In this document: piece by piece, positions 1 through 6,531 of the stretch | Numbering within the stretch: the first letter of the stretch is position 1 | Layout of the letters: each line of letters starts with the position of its first letter | DNA from: Spirochaetaceae bacterium | Lineage (GTDB): Bacteria > Spirochaetota > Spirochaetia > Treponematales > Breznakiellaceae | NCBI GenBank assembly: GCA_031257995.1 | Contig: JAIRNN010000220.1 | Location: forward strand, 1-11,230 | Reading direction: 5' to 3' | Length of the DNA: 11,230 bases | Notes under the pieces: model-generated | Seen by the model: the letters and a program-made list of their open reading frames with translations, nothing else | Told to the model about the DNA's origin: nothing | Database searches by the model: none | Position numbers and translations under genes: made by a program

Positions 1-108
1 AGGTATGAGAAGAAAGCGCGGAACTATCAGGCTCTGGTGGAGTTCGCCTGCGCGGTTATTATTTGGCGAAATCTTATCCCGGTTCATCCCGGACTTATTC
101 CCGGATAA
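1..108 (+). pseudogene. IS5-family transposase, C-terminal end (cut by window edge)
   Basis: Frame 1 is open from the first base and ends at TAA 106-108. The 35 residues begin RYEKKARNYQALVEFACAVI and continue with IWRNLIPVHP. The pattern RY.K.A.NY.ALV..A...I.WR is the usual C-terminal helix of IS5-group DDE transposases, just after the catalytic Glu region. The rest of the gene lies left of the window, so I cannot say whether the element is intact. The inverted arms ACTTAT/ATAAGT (93-98 and 105-110) sit over the stop codon and could mark the element end. No target duplication can be checked. Family call is from pattern memory, not a search. Confidence 0.65.
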
Positions 109-428
109 GTTCTAAAAAAGAACGGGGTTATGAATGGATGGATTTGGGGGAGTACTCCGTACTTTAGGCCACAAACGCCCTGAAACCGCTTCCAGACGGC
201 CTGAAAAACCCCTTTGAGCCCCTTTTTCCGCTATTTTCGTTTTTGTCAGTTTTTTCAATACCGCCAACTTATATTCATCAAAATAGAGCGCAGTCCCGGC
301 TTGCCTCCGGTGAAGCACATGTCCTTTATACCACAAGTCGAAAAAAGTTGTCAAGAGGGCTGGTAACACGTTTAACCGCAGGTGAACACAGATTGAACGG
401 ATGTACACAGATGGAGAGAGGCGCGGGG

Positions 429-486
429 AACCACGAACCGCACGAACAGGCGGTTCCGTTCGTGTCTGTTCGTGCGGTTCGTGGTT
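429..486. repeat. Perfect 21-bp inverted repeat with 16-nt loop, ACGAAC-type units
   Basis: The left arm 429-449 (starting AACCACGAACCGCACGAACA) is an exact reverse complement of the right arm 466-486. The 16-nt loop 450-465 itself contains another GTTCGTG unit. The arms consist of alternating CGAAC/CACGAAC units, and a looser tract of the same units occurs at 2528-2547. Such ACGAAC-rich and GCAGATGAACACAGAT-rich tracts are known in intergenic DNA of many bacteria. As a transcript this would form a very stable hairpin, but no T run follows it, so it is not called a terminator. Confidence 0.85.
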
Positions 487-523
487 AAGCCTGTGATGAA
501 AGCCGTGATTGCGCCGGGGACGG

Positions 524-556
524 GGTGTCCAAGACACCTTCGGGGGTGGGCCCCCG
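524..556. repeat. Two adjacent GC-rich hairpins
   Basis: GGTGTC (524-529) pairs with GACACC (533-538) around CAA, and CGGGGG (541-546) pairs with CCCCCG (551-556) around TGGG. They are two bases apart. No U tract follows on either strand within ten bases, so an intrinsic terminator is not supported. They may be part of a repeat element that starts near 510. Confidence 0.6.
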
Positions 557-650
557 CTGAGAGGGTAGCGTAAGACCAAACGGAGGGAGATGTGGATGCG
601 CCGTAGGTGCGGACATATCGACCGGAGATCTGGCAGGAGTGAGGAGGAGA

Positions 651-763
651 CTTCCCCCTACGGGGGAATGTAAAGTTGATAATTAAAAATGGATAACGCG
701 CGTTTTACGCCTGTCATTTTCCATTGTCCCCCCTTCCATTTTCAATTCCCCGAAGACGAGGGG
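651..763. repeat. Palindromic intergenic element, copy A
   Basis: The left end has the hairpin TTCCCCC-TAC-GGGGGAA (652-668), followed by AT-rich sequence with AATTAAAAATGGATAA. The right end reads TCCATTTTCAATTCCCCGAA and ends at GAGGGG. The two ends are imperfect inverted repeats (GGGGAAT...AAAATGGA against TCCATTTTCAATTCCCC). The same design recurs at 5990-6090, with partial copies near 4010-4060 and 11080-11130. No ORF lies inside. This is the build of a MITE-like or REP-like non-autonomous element; which transposase would move it is unknown. Confidence 0.6.
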
Positions 764-816
764 TGTTGCGGGGGTTCCTCCCTTCGTCGGAATTGCTGAT
801 GTCTTACAGCGTTCTA

Positions 817-845
817 TTGGCATTGTCCCAAAAATTTTGTATTGT
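817..845 (+). promoter_or_regulatory. Candidate sigma70 promoter for the oxidoreductase gene
   Basis: TTGGCA (817-822), a 17-nt spacer and TATTGT (840-845). If used, transcription would start at about 852, so the mRNA would be leaderless or nearly so. That would fit the lack of a Shine-Dalgarno site before ATG 853. The -10 box matches only 4 of 6 positions, so this is a weak call. Confidence 0.35.
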
Positions 846-852
846 ATAGGAT

Positions 853-2115
853 ATGAAGTTACTCATAATAGGCGCGGGAGGCGTGGGGACATCGGCCGCC
901 ACGATTCTGAAACGCGCCGGAAAAGAAGGTGAATGGGCGGAAAAGGTTGTGCTGGCCGATTACAACTTTACCCGTGCCGAGGCAGTTGCGGGACTGTGCG
1001 GCAGCGGACGGTTTATCCCGGCGAGAATCGATGCCCGCGACCGGCAAAGCATAAAAGACGTGATTCAACGCGAGGGGATAGATTTCGTCCTGAACGCTGT
1101 GGAACCCTTGTTTAACGAAAGCGTTTTTGACGCTTGTTTCGAGGCCGACGCGGGTTATATCGACTGCGCGATGACCCTTTCGAAACCGCACCCGGAGAAA
1201 CCTTTTGAAAAGGTTCATGTAAAGCTGGGAGACTACCAGTTTGAGCGGCACGAAGCCTGGCGGGCAGCGGGCAACACCGCGATAGTTGGTTCCGGCGTGG
1301 AGCCGGGTATGGTGGACGTGTTTGCCCGGTATGCCGCAGACAATCTTTTTGACACGGTAGACGAGGTAAACATAAGGGACGGCGACAACTATTCCGGCGG
1401 GGGCTTTGGCTTTTCCGTTTGGGCCACCATAGAGGAGTGCCTGAACCCCCCGCTCATCTGGGAGAAAGGAAGGGGCTGGTTTACTACAGCGCGTTTTTCC
1501 GATCCTGAAACATTCAACTTTCCGGGAGGTATCGGCAATGTTGAGGTCGTGAACGTGGAGCACGAGGAGGTGGTGCTGATACCCCGCATGATCGACTGCA
1601 ACCGTGTTACCTTTAAGTATGGCGTGTCCAGAGAGTTCCGGCAGTTTTTACTGAATCTGGAGGCCGCCGGCATGACGGACAGGGACAGACTCATCGCGGT
1701 TGGCAAGGAAAAGATTACGCCACGGGATTTCTTGATAAAGACATTGCCCGGTCCGATAGAAACGGGCGGCGCGGTAGAAGGCTGCGGTTGTGCGGGCGCA
1801 TGGATCAAGGGCGTAAAGGACGGCAAACAGCGGTCGGTCTACCTCTATCAGGTAGCGGATAACCAAGACTGCATAAAAAAGTATACGACCAATTCCGTTG
1901 TCGCGCAGACTGCGGCGGGTCCCGTTATCATGCTGGAATTGCTCGACAGTGGTATATGGAACCTGAAGGGAGTGCACGGTCCCGAATCATTCCCGCCCGT
2001 GCCGTTTATTGAACGACTGGAAAAATACGGCTTTCCCGCCGGGATGCACGAGATGGATAGCGAGTACGCCGCGAGTCAGGACAAACAAAATCTACGCAGC
2101 ACGTTTCCCCGGTAA
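853..2115 (+). CDS. Saccharopine dehydrogenase-family NAD(P)-dependent oxidoreductase
   Basis: 420 aa. Residues 1-30 form the opening of a Rossmann fold with the dinucleotide motif GAGGVG (8-13), followed by an acidic residue after the second strand (LADYN, about 34-38). The body matches the saccharopine dehydrogenase / carboxynorspermidine dehydrogenase superfamily: GSGVEPGMVDVFA near 145-160, then FPGGIGNVEVVNVEHEEVV and a C-terminal VYLYQVADN segment. Members make or split a secondary amine between an amino acid or polyamine and an aldehyde or keto acid; lysine metabolism and carboxynorspermidine synthesis are both possible, so no symbol is given. The start at 853 is chosen because the Rossmann motif begins at once. 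There is no good Shine-Dalgarno site before it. The last 15 residues (AASQDKQNLRSTFPR) look unlike the family and may be read-through into foreign sequence. It stands alone on this strand, with no operon partner visible. Confidence 0.85.
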   Translation: MKLLIIGAGGVGTSAATILKRAGKEGEWAEKVVLADYNFTRAEAVAGLCGSGRFIPARIDARDRQSIKDVIQREGIDFVLNAVEPLFNESVFDACFEADAGYIDCAMTLSKPHPEKPFEKVHVKLGDYQFERHEAWRAAGNTAIVGSGVEPGMVDVFARYAADNLFDTVDEVNIRDGDNYSGGGFGFSVWATIEECLNPPLIWEKGRGWFTTARFSDPETFNFPGGIGNVEVVNVEHEEVVLIPRMIDCNRVTFKYGVSREFRQFLLNLEAAGMTDRDRLIAVGKEKITPRDFLIKTLPGPIETGGAVEGCGCAGAWIKGVKDGKQRSVYLYQVADNQDCIKKYTTNSVVAQTAAGPVIMLELLDSGIWNLKGVHGPESFPPVPFIERLEKYGFPAGMHEMDSEYAASQDKQNLRSTFPR

Positions 2116-2669
2116 CGGCGTAGGACCGGGCTATACCGGCAACACCTTCGATGCGCGCTACAGTGAAAGGGTAGTGGATTGCCTGAAAGCGCGGCATTCT
2201 GTTTTGTGAGGCCTTTAATGTTTTAGGCAAGGAGGGTAACAGATGGCGACGGGAAAGCCCTGCAACGGCGGCGGATCCGGGTTTATCAATCACGACACTG
2301 CCGGCTGGTGGAGACTTGCCAAAACTTTGCTCTTTGCCCGTAGCCGTTCCTGCCACAAAAACAACAAACTGCTACGCCGGGCGGAAAAATAACGTTTTCG
2401 CGCGAAACGGTGCCGACTATTGGCGTTACGGCACGGAGGCGGAACCCGCTACGCTAAACCGTGTTTGCCAATTCCCGGGATAAACGCATAGAAATACAAA
2501 GTAACCAACGGACCTTTGGCCCGCAACTACACGAACAAACACGAACGTTTACCTTGATGAGGCTGCTCCAAATCTTATGTTGCGGGGGCGGGCAGAGTTT
2601 TCCTGCGGCCATCTGTGGCCGGGACGCTTGAGGCGGTCTGTAACTCCTTTTTGGCCGTAAAGCGGACGG
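2116..2669. other. Intergenic region with doubtful small ORFs
   Basis: About 550 bases between the oxidoreductase and the minus-strand RAYT-like gene. Its left part is open in frame 2 to TGA 2207-2209 and reads like protein (see findings). A 49-codon ORF with a good ribosome site is listed separately. From 2400 to 2669 I see no gene. That part holds the ACGAAC-type tract at 2528-2547 and an 8-bp inverted pair CCCGCAAC (2520-2527) / GTTGCGGG (2579-2586). Confidence 0.5.
2243..2392 (+). CDS. Possible small protein of 49 aa, unidentified
   Basis: ATG 2243 follows AAGGAGGG (2229-2236) with a 6-7-nt gap, one of the better ribosome sites of the window, and the frame ends at TAA 2390-2392. The product starts MATGKPCNGGGSG, is glycine- and arginine/lysine-rich, has two cysteines and shows no membrane segment or known domain. 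The ribosome site is the only real argument for it. Length and composition are compatible with chance or with the head of a decayed gene. I do not recognise it. Confidence 0.25.
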   Translation: MATGKPCNGGGSGFINHDTAGWWRLAKTLLFARSRSCHKNNKLLRRAEK

Positions 2670-3176
2670 TTAGCCGGGTGGAGACGCGGGTTTAGAAGCG
2701 TTTTGGGCCGAAAACCAGGTCGTTATCGTCATCCCGGGCGACCTAAGGCTGTCCCAACTCAAGATGTAGGCCATCGCCCCCGCTATCGGCGTGTTTGCCG
2801 ACTTGTCTATCGCCGCCCAGTCCGCCATTTCCGCATCCGCTGGCGGCTCCCCGTCCAAGATCTCCGACTCATACCGCTCCCCCCAAACGTGCCCCCTCCG
2901 TCCCACGAGGATGTTGAAACGTAAGGAAAACGTTTGTTTAAGCATCTGCATTATCAGCGGCAGTTTAAGGCCGTCGTCGGGCTTGATGTAAAACGTAAGC
3001 CACGCCCCTTCAAGCTTGAGCCCGCGCATCTCGAAGGGATAACGCTTCTTAATCTCGCGGAGCACGCGGTGAAGCAAGACTTTCGTCCACGGTAACCGGA
3101 ACAAGGGCTCGCCGATATTGACCTCTGTCCCTACTTTGTACCAGACATTTTGTTGTAACTGTCTGTTCATTCTCAT
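2670..3176 (-). CDS. RAYT / IS200-like (Y1 transposase family) protein lacking the HUH motif
   Basis: 168 aa on the minus strand. Its layout follows REP-associated tyrosine transposases: an N-terminal strand (NVWYKVGTEVN, about 9-20), a helix LLHRVLREIKKRYPFEM (about 34-50), the strand where HUH normally sits, a helix LPLIMQMLKQTFSLRFN (about 73-89), and the hallmark GRRGHVWGERYES (about 92-104). In active relatives the middle strand reads like MPNHVHLLI; here it is LEGAWLTFYIKP, so the metal-binding histidines are absent. The C-terminal 50 residues are low-complexity and end in PASPPG; no clear catalytic Tyr helix is visible. ATG 3176 is preceded by GGAGG at good distance on the minus strand. 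The protein is unlikely to cut DNA by the usual mechanism and may be a domesticated or DNA-binding derivative. Family assignment is from pattern recognition. Confidence 0.65.
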   Translation of the reverse strand: MRMNRQLQQNVWYKVGTEVNIGEPLFRLPWTKVLLHRVLREIKKRYPFEMRGLKLEGAWLTFYIKPDDGLKLPLIMQMLKQTFSLRFNILVGRRGHVWGERYESEILDGEPPADAEMADWAAIDKSANTPIAGAMAYILSWDSLRSPGMTITTWFSAQNASKPASPPG

Positions 3177-3307
3177 ATAGAATGCCTCCGTAGTATATAT
3201 GCGGTTACCAGCCGTATTGCTTTAATTTGACGGGGAAAAAGGGCAAAAAAACGTGAAAAAAATTTCAAAACGTGAAAAGATGAAAGAGGAACGGGAAACA
3301 ACGCTTT

Positions 3308-3975
3308 TTGTGTTGTAATGAAAAGCACTCTCACAAGACGTTTGTCGGGAATTATACACACAAGGCATACGATCCAAATGTCCGCTCCCAAATATTTTTC
3401 TCGACAGTCAACGGAAGCGGAACGAGGGCGGCGGCCAGAACACTTGGGACAGACAAGGGCGCCGTTACCGCCGCGCTGAAGAGCATCGAAGCGTTGTTAT
3501 GGCATGTCAATCAGGATTGCCTGAACAGGCGCCGGAACGGCGATATTACGGTTGAGACAGCGCCGGTTAATGAAGTGAAAATGGACGAAATGCGGAGTTT
3601 TGCCGGGGACAAAACCCAACAGTATTGGCTATGGCGGACGAAAGGCCATAATACCGAAAAAGCCTTTGGCGTTTCATCTCGGCACGCGGGAACATAAAAA
3701 CCTGGACGAACTGTTGGTTTTACGGCCACCGTTTGATATAACCATTGTATATACCGACAATAATTTTGCTTGCCAGCCACGTGTTACCGGCAGCGAAGCA
3801 ATCACGGGCAAAGAAAACACGCGAAAGATGGAGAGAAAACATCTGTCATTGAGGATGTGGTGTTCCCGTTTAGCGCGAAAAGGAAGCGCGATTTTCCAAA
3901 GACCATCGTACGCGCAAAATCGTTGTCGCTCTCGTTATTAACTTTTGGTTTTTTCAGAGGATTATTTGGCAAACA
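3308..3975 (+). pseudogene. IS1-family transposase pseudogene, broken into three frames
   Basis: The IS1-type protein can be followed through three frames. Frame 2 carries NGSGTRAAARTLGTDKGAVT (helix-turn-helix) and VNEVKMDEMRSFAGDKTQQY, with the first catalytic Asp in MDEM. Near 3640-3665 it shifts to frame 3: FHLGTREHKNLDELL, then FDITIVYTDNNFA with the second Asp, and RKMERKHLSLRMWCSRLARK with the catalytic Glu. Near 3870-3885 it shifts to frame 1 and ends with KIVVALVINFWFF. The N-terminal zinc finger is missing or cut; only a CC dyad remains near 3310. At least two indels and a damaged N-terminus make this a dead copy. The order of the D, D and E blocks supports the IS1 family rather than IS1595 or IS5. 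Terminal repeats and target duplication were not identified. Confidence 0.8.
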
Positions 3976-4009
3976 ACTTCTTTCGCCCACTACCCGCGTT
4001 CTACTACTA

Positions 4010-4065
4010 TAATCTTCCATTATCCATTCTCCATTTTTCACTCCTAGAGGAGACCCCCTTACGCT
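4010..4065. repeat. Partial copy of the palindromic intergenic element
   Basis: The stretch with CTTCCATTATCCATTCTCCA, followed by CTCCTAGAGGAG and CCCCC, resembles one half of the elements at 651-763 and 5990-6090 (ATTATCCATTT then a G/C-rich end). The other arm is not visible. It lies between the IS1 remnant and the pckG leader. Confidence 0.4.
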
Positions 4066-4120
4066 TACGCCGTTTTTATGGTAGTCTAAGAAATCTAAGT
4101 TATAGGATAAGGAGAATCTA

Positions 4121-5944
4121 ATGCAAGTAAGTGAATTGAAACACGCGAAGCTAAAGGAATGGGTCGAAGAGGCGGTTGCGCTCATGACCCCGGATGCGGT
4201 TGAGGTCTGCGACGGCTCGAAGGCTGAGTATGACCGCATGATACAGTTAAATCTTGACGCGGGGCTGGCGACAAAGCTCAACGAAGAGAAGCTGCCCGGC
4301 TGTTATCTGTTCCGCTCGGATCCGTCGGATGTGGCTCGTGTCGAGGCGCGGACGTATATCGCGGCGAAGAGTCAGGATGACGCGGGGCCGACGAACAACT
4401 GGGTTGACCCGGCGGAGCTCAAAAAGACGATGAGCGGGCTCTACAAGGGATCAATGAAGGGGCGCACGATGTATGTGATCCCGTTTTCGATGGGGCCGAT
4501 AGGCAGCAATATTGCCAAGATCGGGGTCGAAATCACAGACAGTCCCTATGTCGTGATCAATATGCACATCATGGCCCGTGTGGGGACAAAGGTGCTTGAC
4601 GTGCTGTGCAGCGACGGCTTTTTCGTGCCGTGTTACCACTCGGTCGGCAAGCCCCTCGGCCCCGGCGAGAAGGACGACGGCAAATGGCCCTGCGCCCCGC
4701 TGGACAAGAAGTATATCTCCCACTTCCCGGAGACCCGCGAGATTTGGTCCTACGGGTCGGGCTACGGCGGCAACGCCCTCCTCGGCAAGAAATGCCTCGC
4801 GCTCCGCATCGCGTCTGTGCTGGCCCGCGATGAAGGCTGGCTCGCCGAACATATGCTTATATTGAAGATAACGAACCCTGTGGGCGAGGTGAAGTACATC
4901 ACGGGGGCGTTCCCCTCGGCGTGCGGCAAGACAAACTTGGCGATGCTCATCCCGACGTTGCCCGGCTGGAAGGTCGAGACGGTGGGCGACGACATCGCCT
5001 GGATGAAGTTCGGCAAGGACGGCCGCCTCTACGCGATCAACCCCGAAGCGGGTTTCTTCGGTGTCGCGCCGGGGACAAACAACGAGTCCAACCGGAACGC
5101 GATGGAGACGATCAAGAGCAACACGATTTACACGAATGTCGCGCTCACGAAAGACAAAAACGTCTGGTGGGAGGGCATCGGCTACGACGCGCCGGGCGAG
5201 CTTATCGACTGGAACGGCAATCCCTGGGTGCAGGACAAGAGCAACAAGGACCAGAAGCCGGCGGCGCATCCGAACAGCCGCTTTACCGGCCCGGCCAAGC
5301 AATGCCCGGCGATCGCGAAGGAATGGGAAGACCCTGCCGGGGTGCCGATCAGCGCGTTCCTCTTTGGGGGCCGCCGTCCCAAGACGATCCCGCTGGTGAA
5401 CCAGGCCAAAGACTGGATTCACGGCGTGTTCATGGGCTCCATCGTGGGTTCGGAAGTGACGGCCGCCGCGCTTGACGTGAAGGCCGGCACCATCCGCCGC
5501 GACCCGTTTGCGATGCTGCCCTTCTGCGGCTACCACATGGGCGACTATTTCAAGCACTGGGTCAACATCGGCAAAGGCGCCAAAAACCCGGAAAAGCTGC
5601 CGAAAATATTCTTTGTCAACTGGTTCCGCAAAAACGATGCGGGCAAGTTCATCTGGCCGGGTTACGGCGAAAACAGCCGCGTCCTCGCGTGGATATTCGA
5701 CCGCTGTGACGGCAAGGGCAAGTCCGTTGACACGCCCATCGGCGTTCTGCCCACCCCGGACGCGATTGAACGCCCGGCGGGGGTCTCCGAGTCCGACATG
5801 GCCGAGATTCTCAAGGTTGACATCGAAGGCTGGAAGGCCGAAATCGCCGATGTCCGCGCAAACCACTATCCCAAGTTTGGCGGCAAACTCCCGCAAGAGT
5901 TAAACGCCGAACTGGACGCGATAGAAAAGCGTTTGAACGCCTAA
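4121..5944 (+). CDS. pckG: Phosphoenolpyruvate carboxykinase (GTP)
   Basis: 607 aa, the full length expected for GTP-dependent PEPCK. It interconverts oxaloacetate plus GTP with phosphoenolpyruvate plus CO2 and GDP in the cytoplasm. In anaerobes it often runs toward oxaloacetate to feed succinate or amino acid synthesis; direction cannot be read here. Visible signatures: the P-loop with the reactive cysteine, FPSACGKTNLAM (Cys268, Lys270, Thr271); VGDDIAWMKFG just after it (metal site); the substrate region EAGFFGVAPGTN; FGGRRPKTIPLV; and the nucleotide-binding NWFRKNDAGKFIWPGYGENS near 505-530. ATG 4121 follows AAGGAG with an 8-nt gap, a good ribosome site. The long antisense frames over this gene are mirror effects of its high-GC codons. 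It is not obviously in an operon: a repeat element follows the stop. Confidence 0.97.
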   Translation: MQVSELKHAKLKEWVEEAVALMTPDAVEVCDGSKAEYDRMIQLNLDAGLATKLNEEKLPGCYLFRSDPSDVARVEARTYIAAKSQDDAGPTNNWVDPAELKKTMSGLYKGSMKGRTMYVIPFSMGPIGSNIAKIGVEITDSPYVVINMHIMARVGTKVLDVLCSDGFFVPCYHSVGKPLGPGEKDDGKWPCAPLDKKYISHFPETREIWSYGSGYGGNALLGKKCLALRIASVLARDEGWLAEHMLILKITNPVGEVKYITGAFPSACGKTNLAMLIPTLPGWKVETVGDDIAWMKFGKDGRLYAINPEAGFFGVAPGTNNESNRNAMETIKSNTIYTNVALTKDKNVWWEGIGYDAPGELIDWNGNPWVQDKSNKDQKPAAHPNSRFTGPAKQCPAIAKEWEDPAGVPISAFLFGGRRPKTIPLVNQAKDWIHGVFMGSIVGSEVTAAALDVKAGTIRRDPFAMLPFCGYHMGDYFKHWVNIGKGAKNPEKLPKIFFVNWFRKNDAGKFIWPGYGENSRVLAWIFDRCDGKGKSVDTPIGVLPTPDAIERPAGVSESDMAEILKVDIEGWKAEIADVRANHYPKFGGKLPQELNAELDAIEKRLNA

Positions 5945-5965
5945 CCATTTGCTGCTACCTCGCTG

Positions 5966-5984
5966 CCGCCTGTAGTGGAGGCGG
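5966..5984. repeat. Short hairpin after pckG
   Basis: CCGCCT (5966-5971) pairs with AGGCGG (5979-5984) around a 7-nt loop, 22 bases past the pckG stop. No T run follows, so it is only a possible transcript-end structure. Confidence 0.3.
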
Positions 5985-5989
5985 GGCGG

Positions 5990-6090
5990 CCCCCTACGGG
6001 GAAATTGAATGTGGAAATGGATAATGGAAAATTACGGGAATGAACCGGGCAGCCTCCAAGCCTTGATCATTATCCATTTCCCCGAAGGGG
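5990..6090. repeat. Palindromic intergenic element, copy B
   Basis: The left end is CCCCTACGGGG (5991-6001). GGAAATGGATAATG (6013-6026) is an exact reverse complement of CATTATCCATTTCC (6068-6081), and the right end is CCCCGAAGGGG (6080-6090). Copy A at 651-763 has the same order of parts. A further pair, CCAAGCC (6057-6063) and GGCTTGG (6099-6105), lies across the right end. There is no coding content. The better preserved arms suggest a younger copy than A. Confidence 0.7.
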
Positions 6091-6177
6091 GAAGCCCTTG
6101 GCTTGGTTCACGGGCGGTTTCCCGATGCGGCTCAATGTGCCCAAAAAACAATCAAATTCCACGCGAGAAAAAGGGAC

Positions 6178-6205
6178 TAGACAAAATAGGTAGATGTGGT
6201 AAAAT
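6178..6205 (+). promoter_or_regulatory. Candidate sigma70 promoter for the 86-aa gene
   Basis: TAGACA (6178-6183), a 16-nt spacer, then TAAAAT (6200-6205); each box matches 5 of 6 consensus bases. Start would be near 6212, leaving a leader of about 40 nt before ATG 6255. Confidence 0.5.
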
Positions 6206-6254
6206 AGGAGGTACGAGAGGAAGAATACTACGCAAGGAGAGAAATGAATTAAGT

Positions 6255-6515
6255 ATGAAGAATAAAGAAGCGGCCATAGCCGCAGTACGGACGTGCAGAA
6301 CACGGGAAGAAATCGACGATATGCTGAGTCGCTTTGATATAGCGGACGGGCATAAGGCGGTAGGCTGTCTCAACGAGGCTATGTATAGGTCGGAAATATT
6401 TTTTACCTCGAAGCCGGCCGACATAAAGGACGAACTCGAATTTACCAAACAAATATTTCTCACTGGAACATGGCGGCTGAATGAGTATTATGAGCGCATG
6501 GGAATCGCGGTGTAA
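6255..6515 (+). CDS. Hypothetical protein, 86 aa
   Basis: The frame is open from further upstream, but the protein-like part starts at ATG 6255 (MKNKEAAIAAVRTCRTREEI). The nearest ribosome site, AAGGAG at 6234-6239, is 15 nt away and is better placed for ATG 6244, which opens a two-codon ORF. The product is helical and charged, with a REEIDDMLSRF segment near 17-27 and FLTGTWRLNEYYERMG at the end. No membrane segment or known domain was recognised. The next gene begins within 17 nt of its stop, so the two are probably co-translated. Both are AT-richer than pckG and tsaE, which suggests acquisition. A partner or antitoxin role is possible but is guilt by association only. Confidence 0.65.
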   Translation: MKNKEAAIAAVRTCRTREEIDDMLSRFDIADGHKAVGCLNEAMYRSEIFFTSKPADIKDELEFTKQIFLTGTWRLNEYYERMGIAV

Positions 6516-6531
6516 GCAGCGCGGCTGTTTG

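Larger units (their letters stand above)
109..852. other. Non-coding, repeat-rich intergenic region
   Basis: I find no convincing gene in these 744 bases. Apparent ORFs on both strands read through repeats of the kind often mis-annotated as protein, such as the AACCGCAGGTGAACACAGAT tract near 375-415. The region holds that tract, a perfect 21-bp inverted repeat (429-486), two GC-rich hairpins (524-538 and 541-556) and a palindromic element (651-763). It lies between an IS5 end and a metabolic gene and looks like a sink for small repeats. Confidence 0.6.

Noticed and set aside
360..490. CRISPR array
   Set aside because: Repeat units are short, inverted and unspaced, with no regular spacers and no cas genes.
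524..556. Intrinsic terminator for the IS5 element
   Set aside because: The hairpins are strong but lack a T run on either strand and lie more than 400 bases past the transposase stop.
112..579. 155-codon minus-strand frame left of the oxidoreductase
   Set aside because: It translates repeat tracts (ACGAAC units and GAACACAGAT units) into phrases such as NHEPHEQTRTEPP and VYIRSICVHLRLN, a known source of false genes.
859..1563. 234-codon minus-strand frame inside the oxidoreductase gene
   Set aside because: It is antisense to a clear enzyme gene, with no motif and no ribosome site.
3231..3300. Purine-rich tract with two ACGTGAAAA copies, as a regulatory element
   Set aside because: The direct repeat is short and the A-rich composition makes chance likely; nothing ties it to a gene start.
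3173..3391. 72-codon minus-strand frame whose stop overlaps the RAYT-like ATG
   Set aside because: The ATGA overlap looks like coupling, but the frame runs through an A/G-rich stretch and the IS1 remnant, and it has no recognisable protein character. The RAYT-like gene has its own ribosome site.
4451..5896. 481-codon open frame on the minus strand over pckG
   Set aside because: It is an antisense mirror of the high-GC PEPCK gene, rich in Arg, Ala, Val and Asp without domain features; the plus strand carries an unmistakable full-length enzyme.
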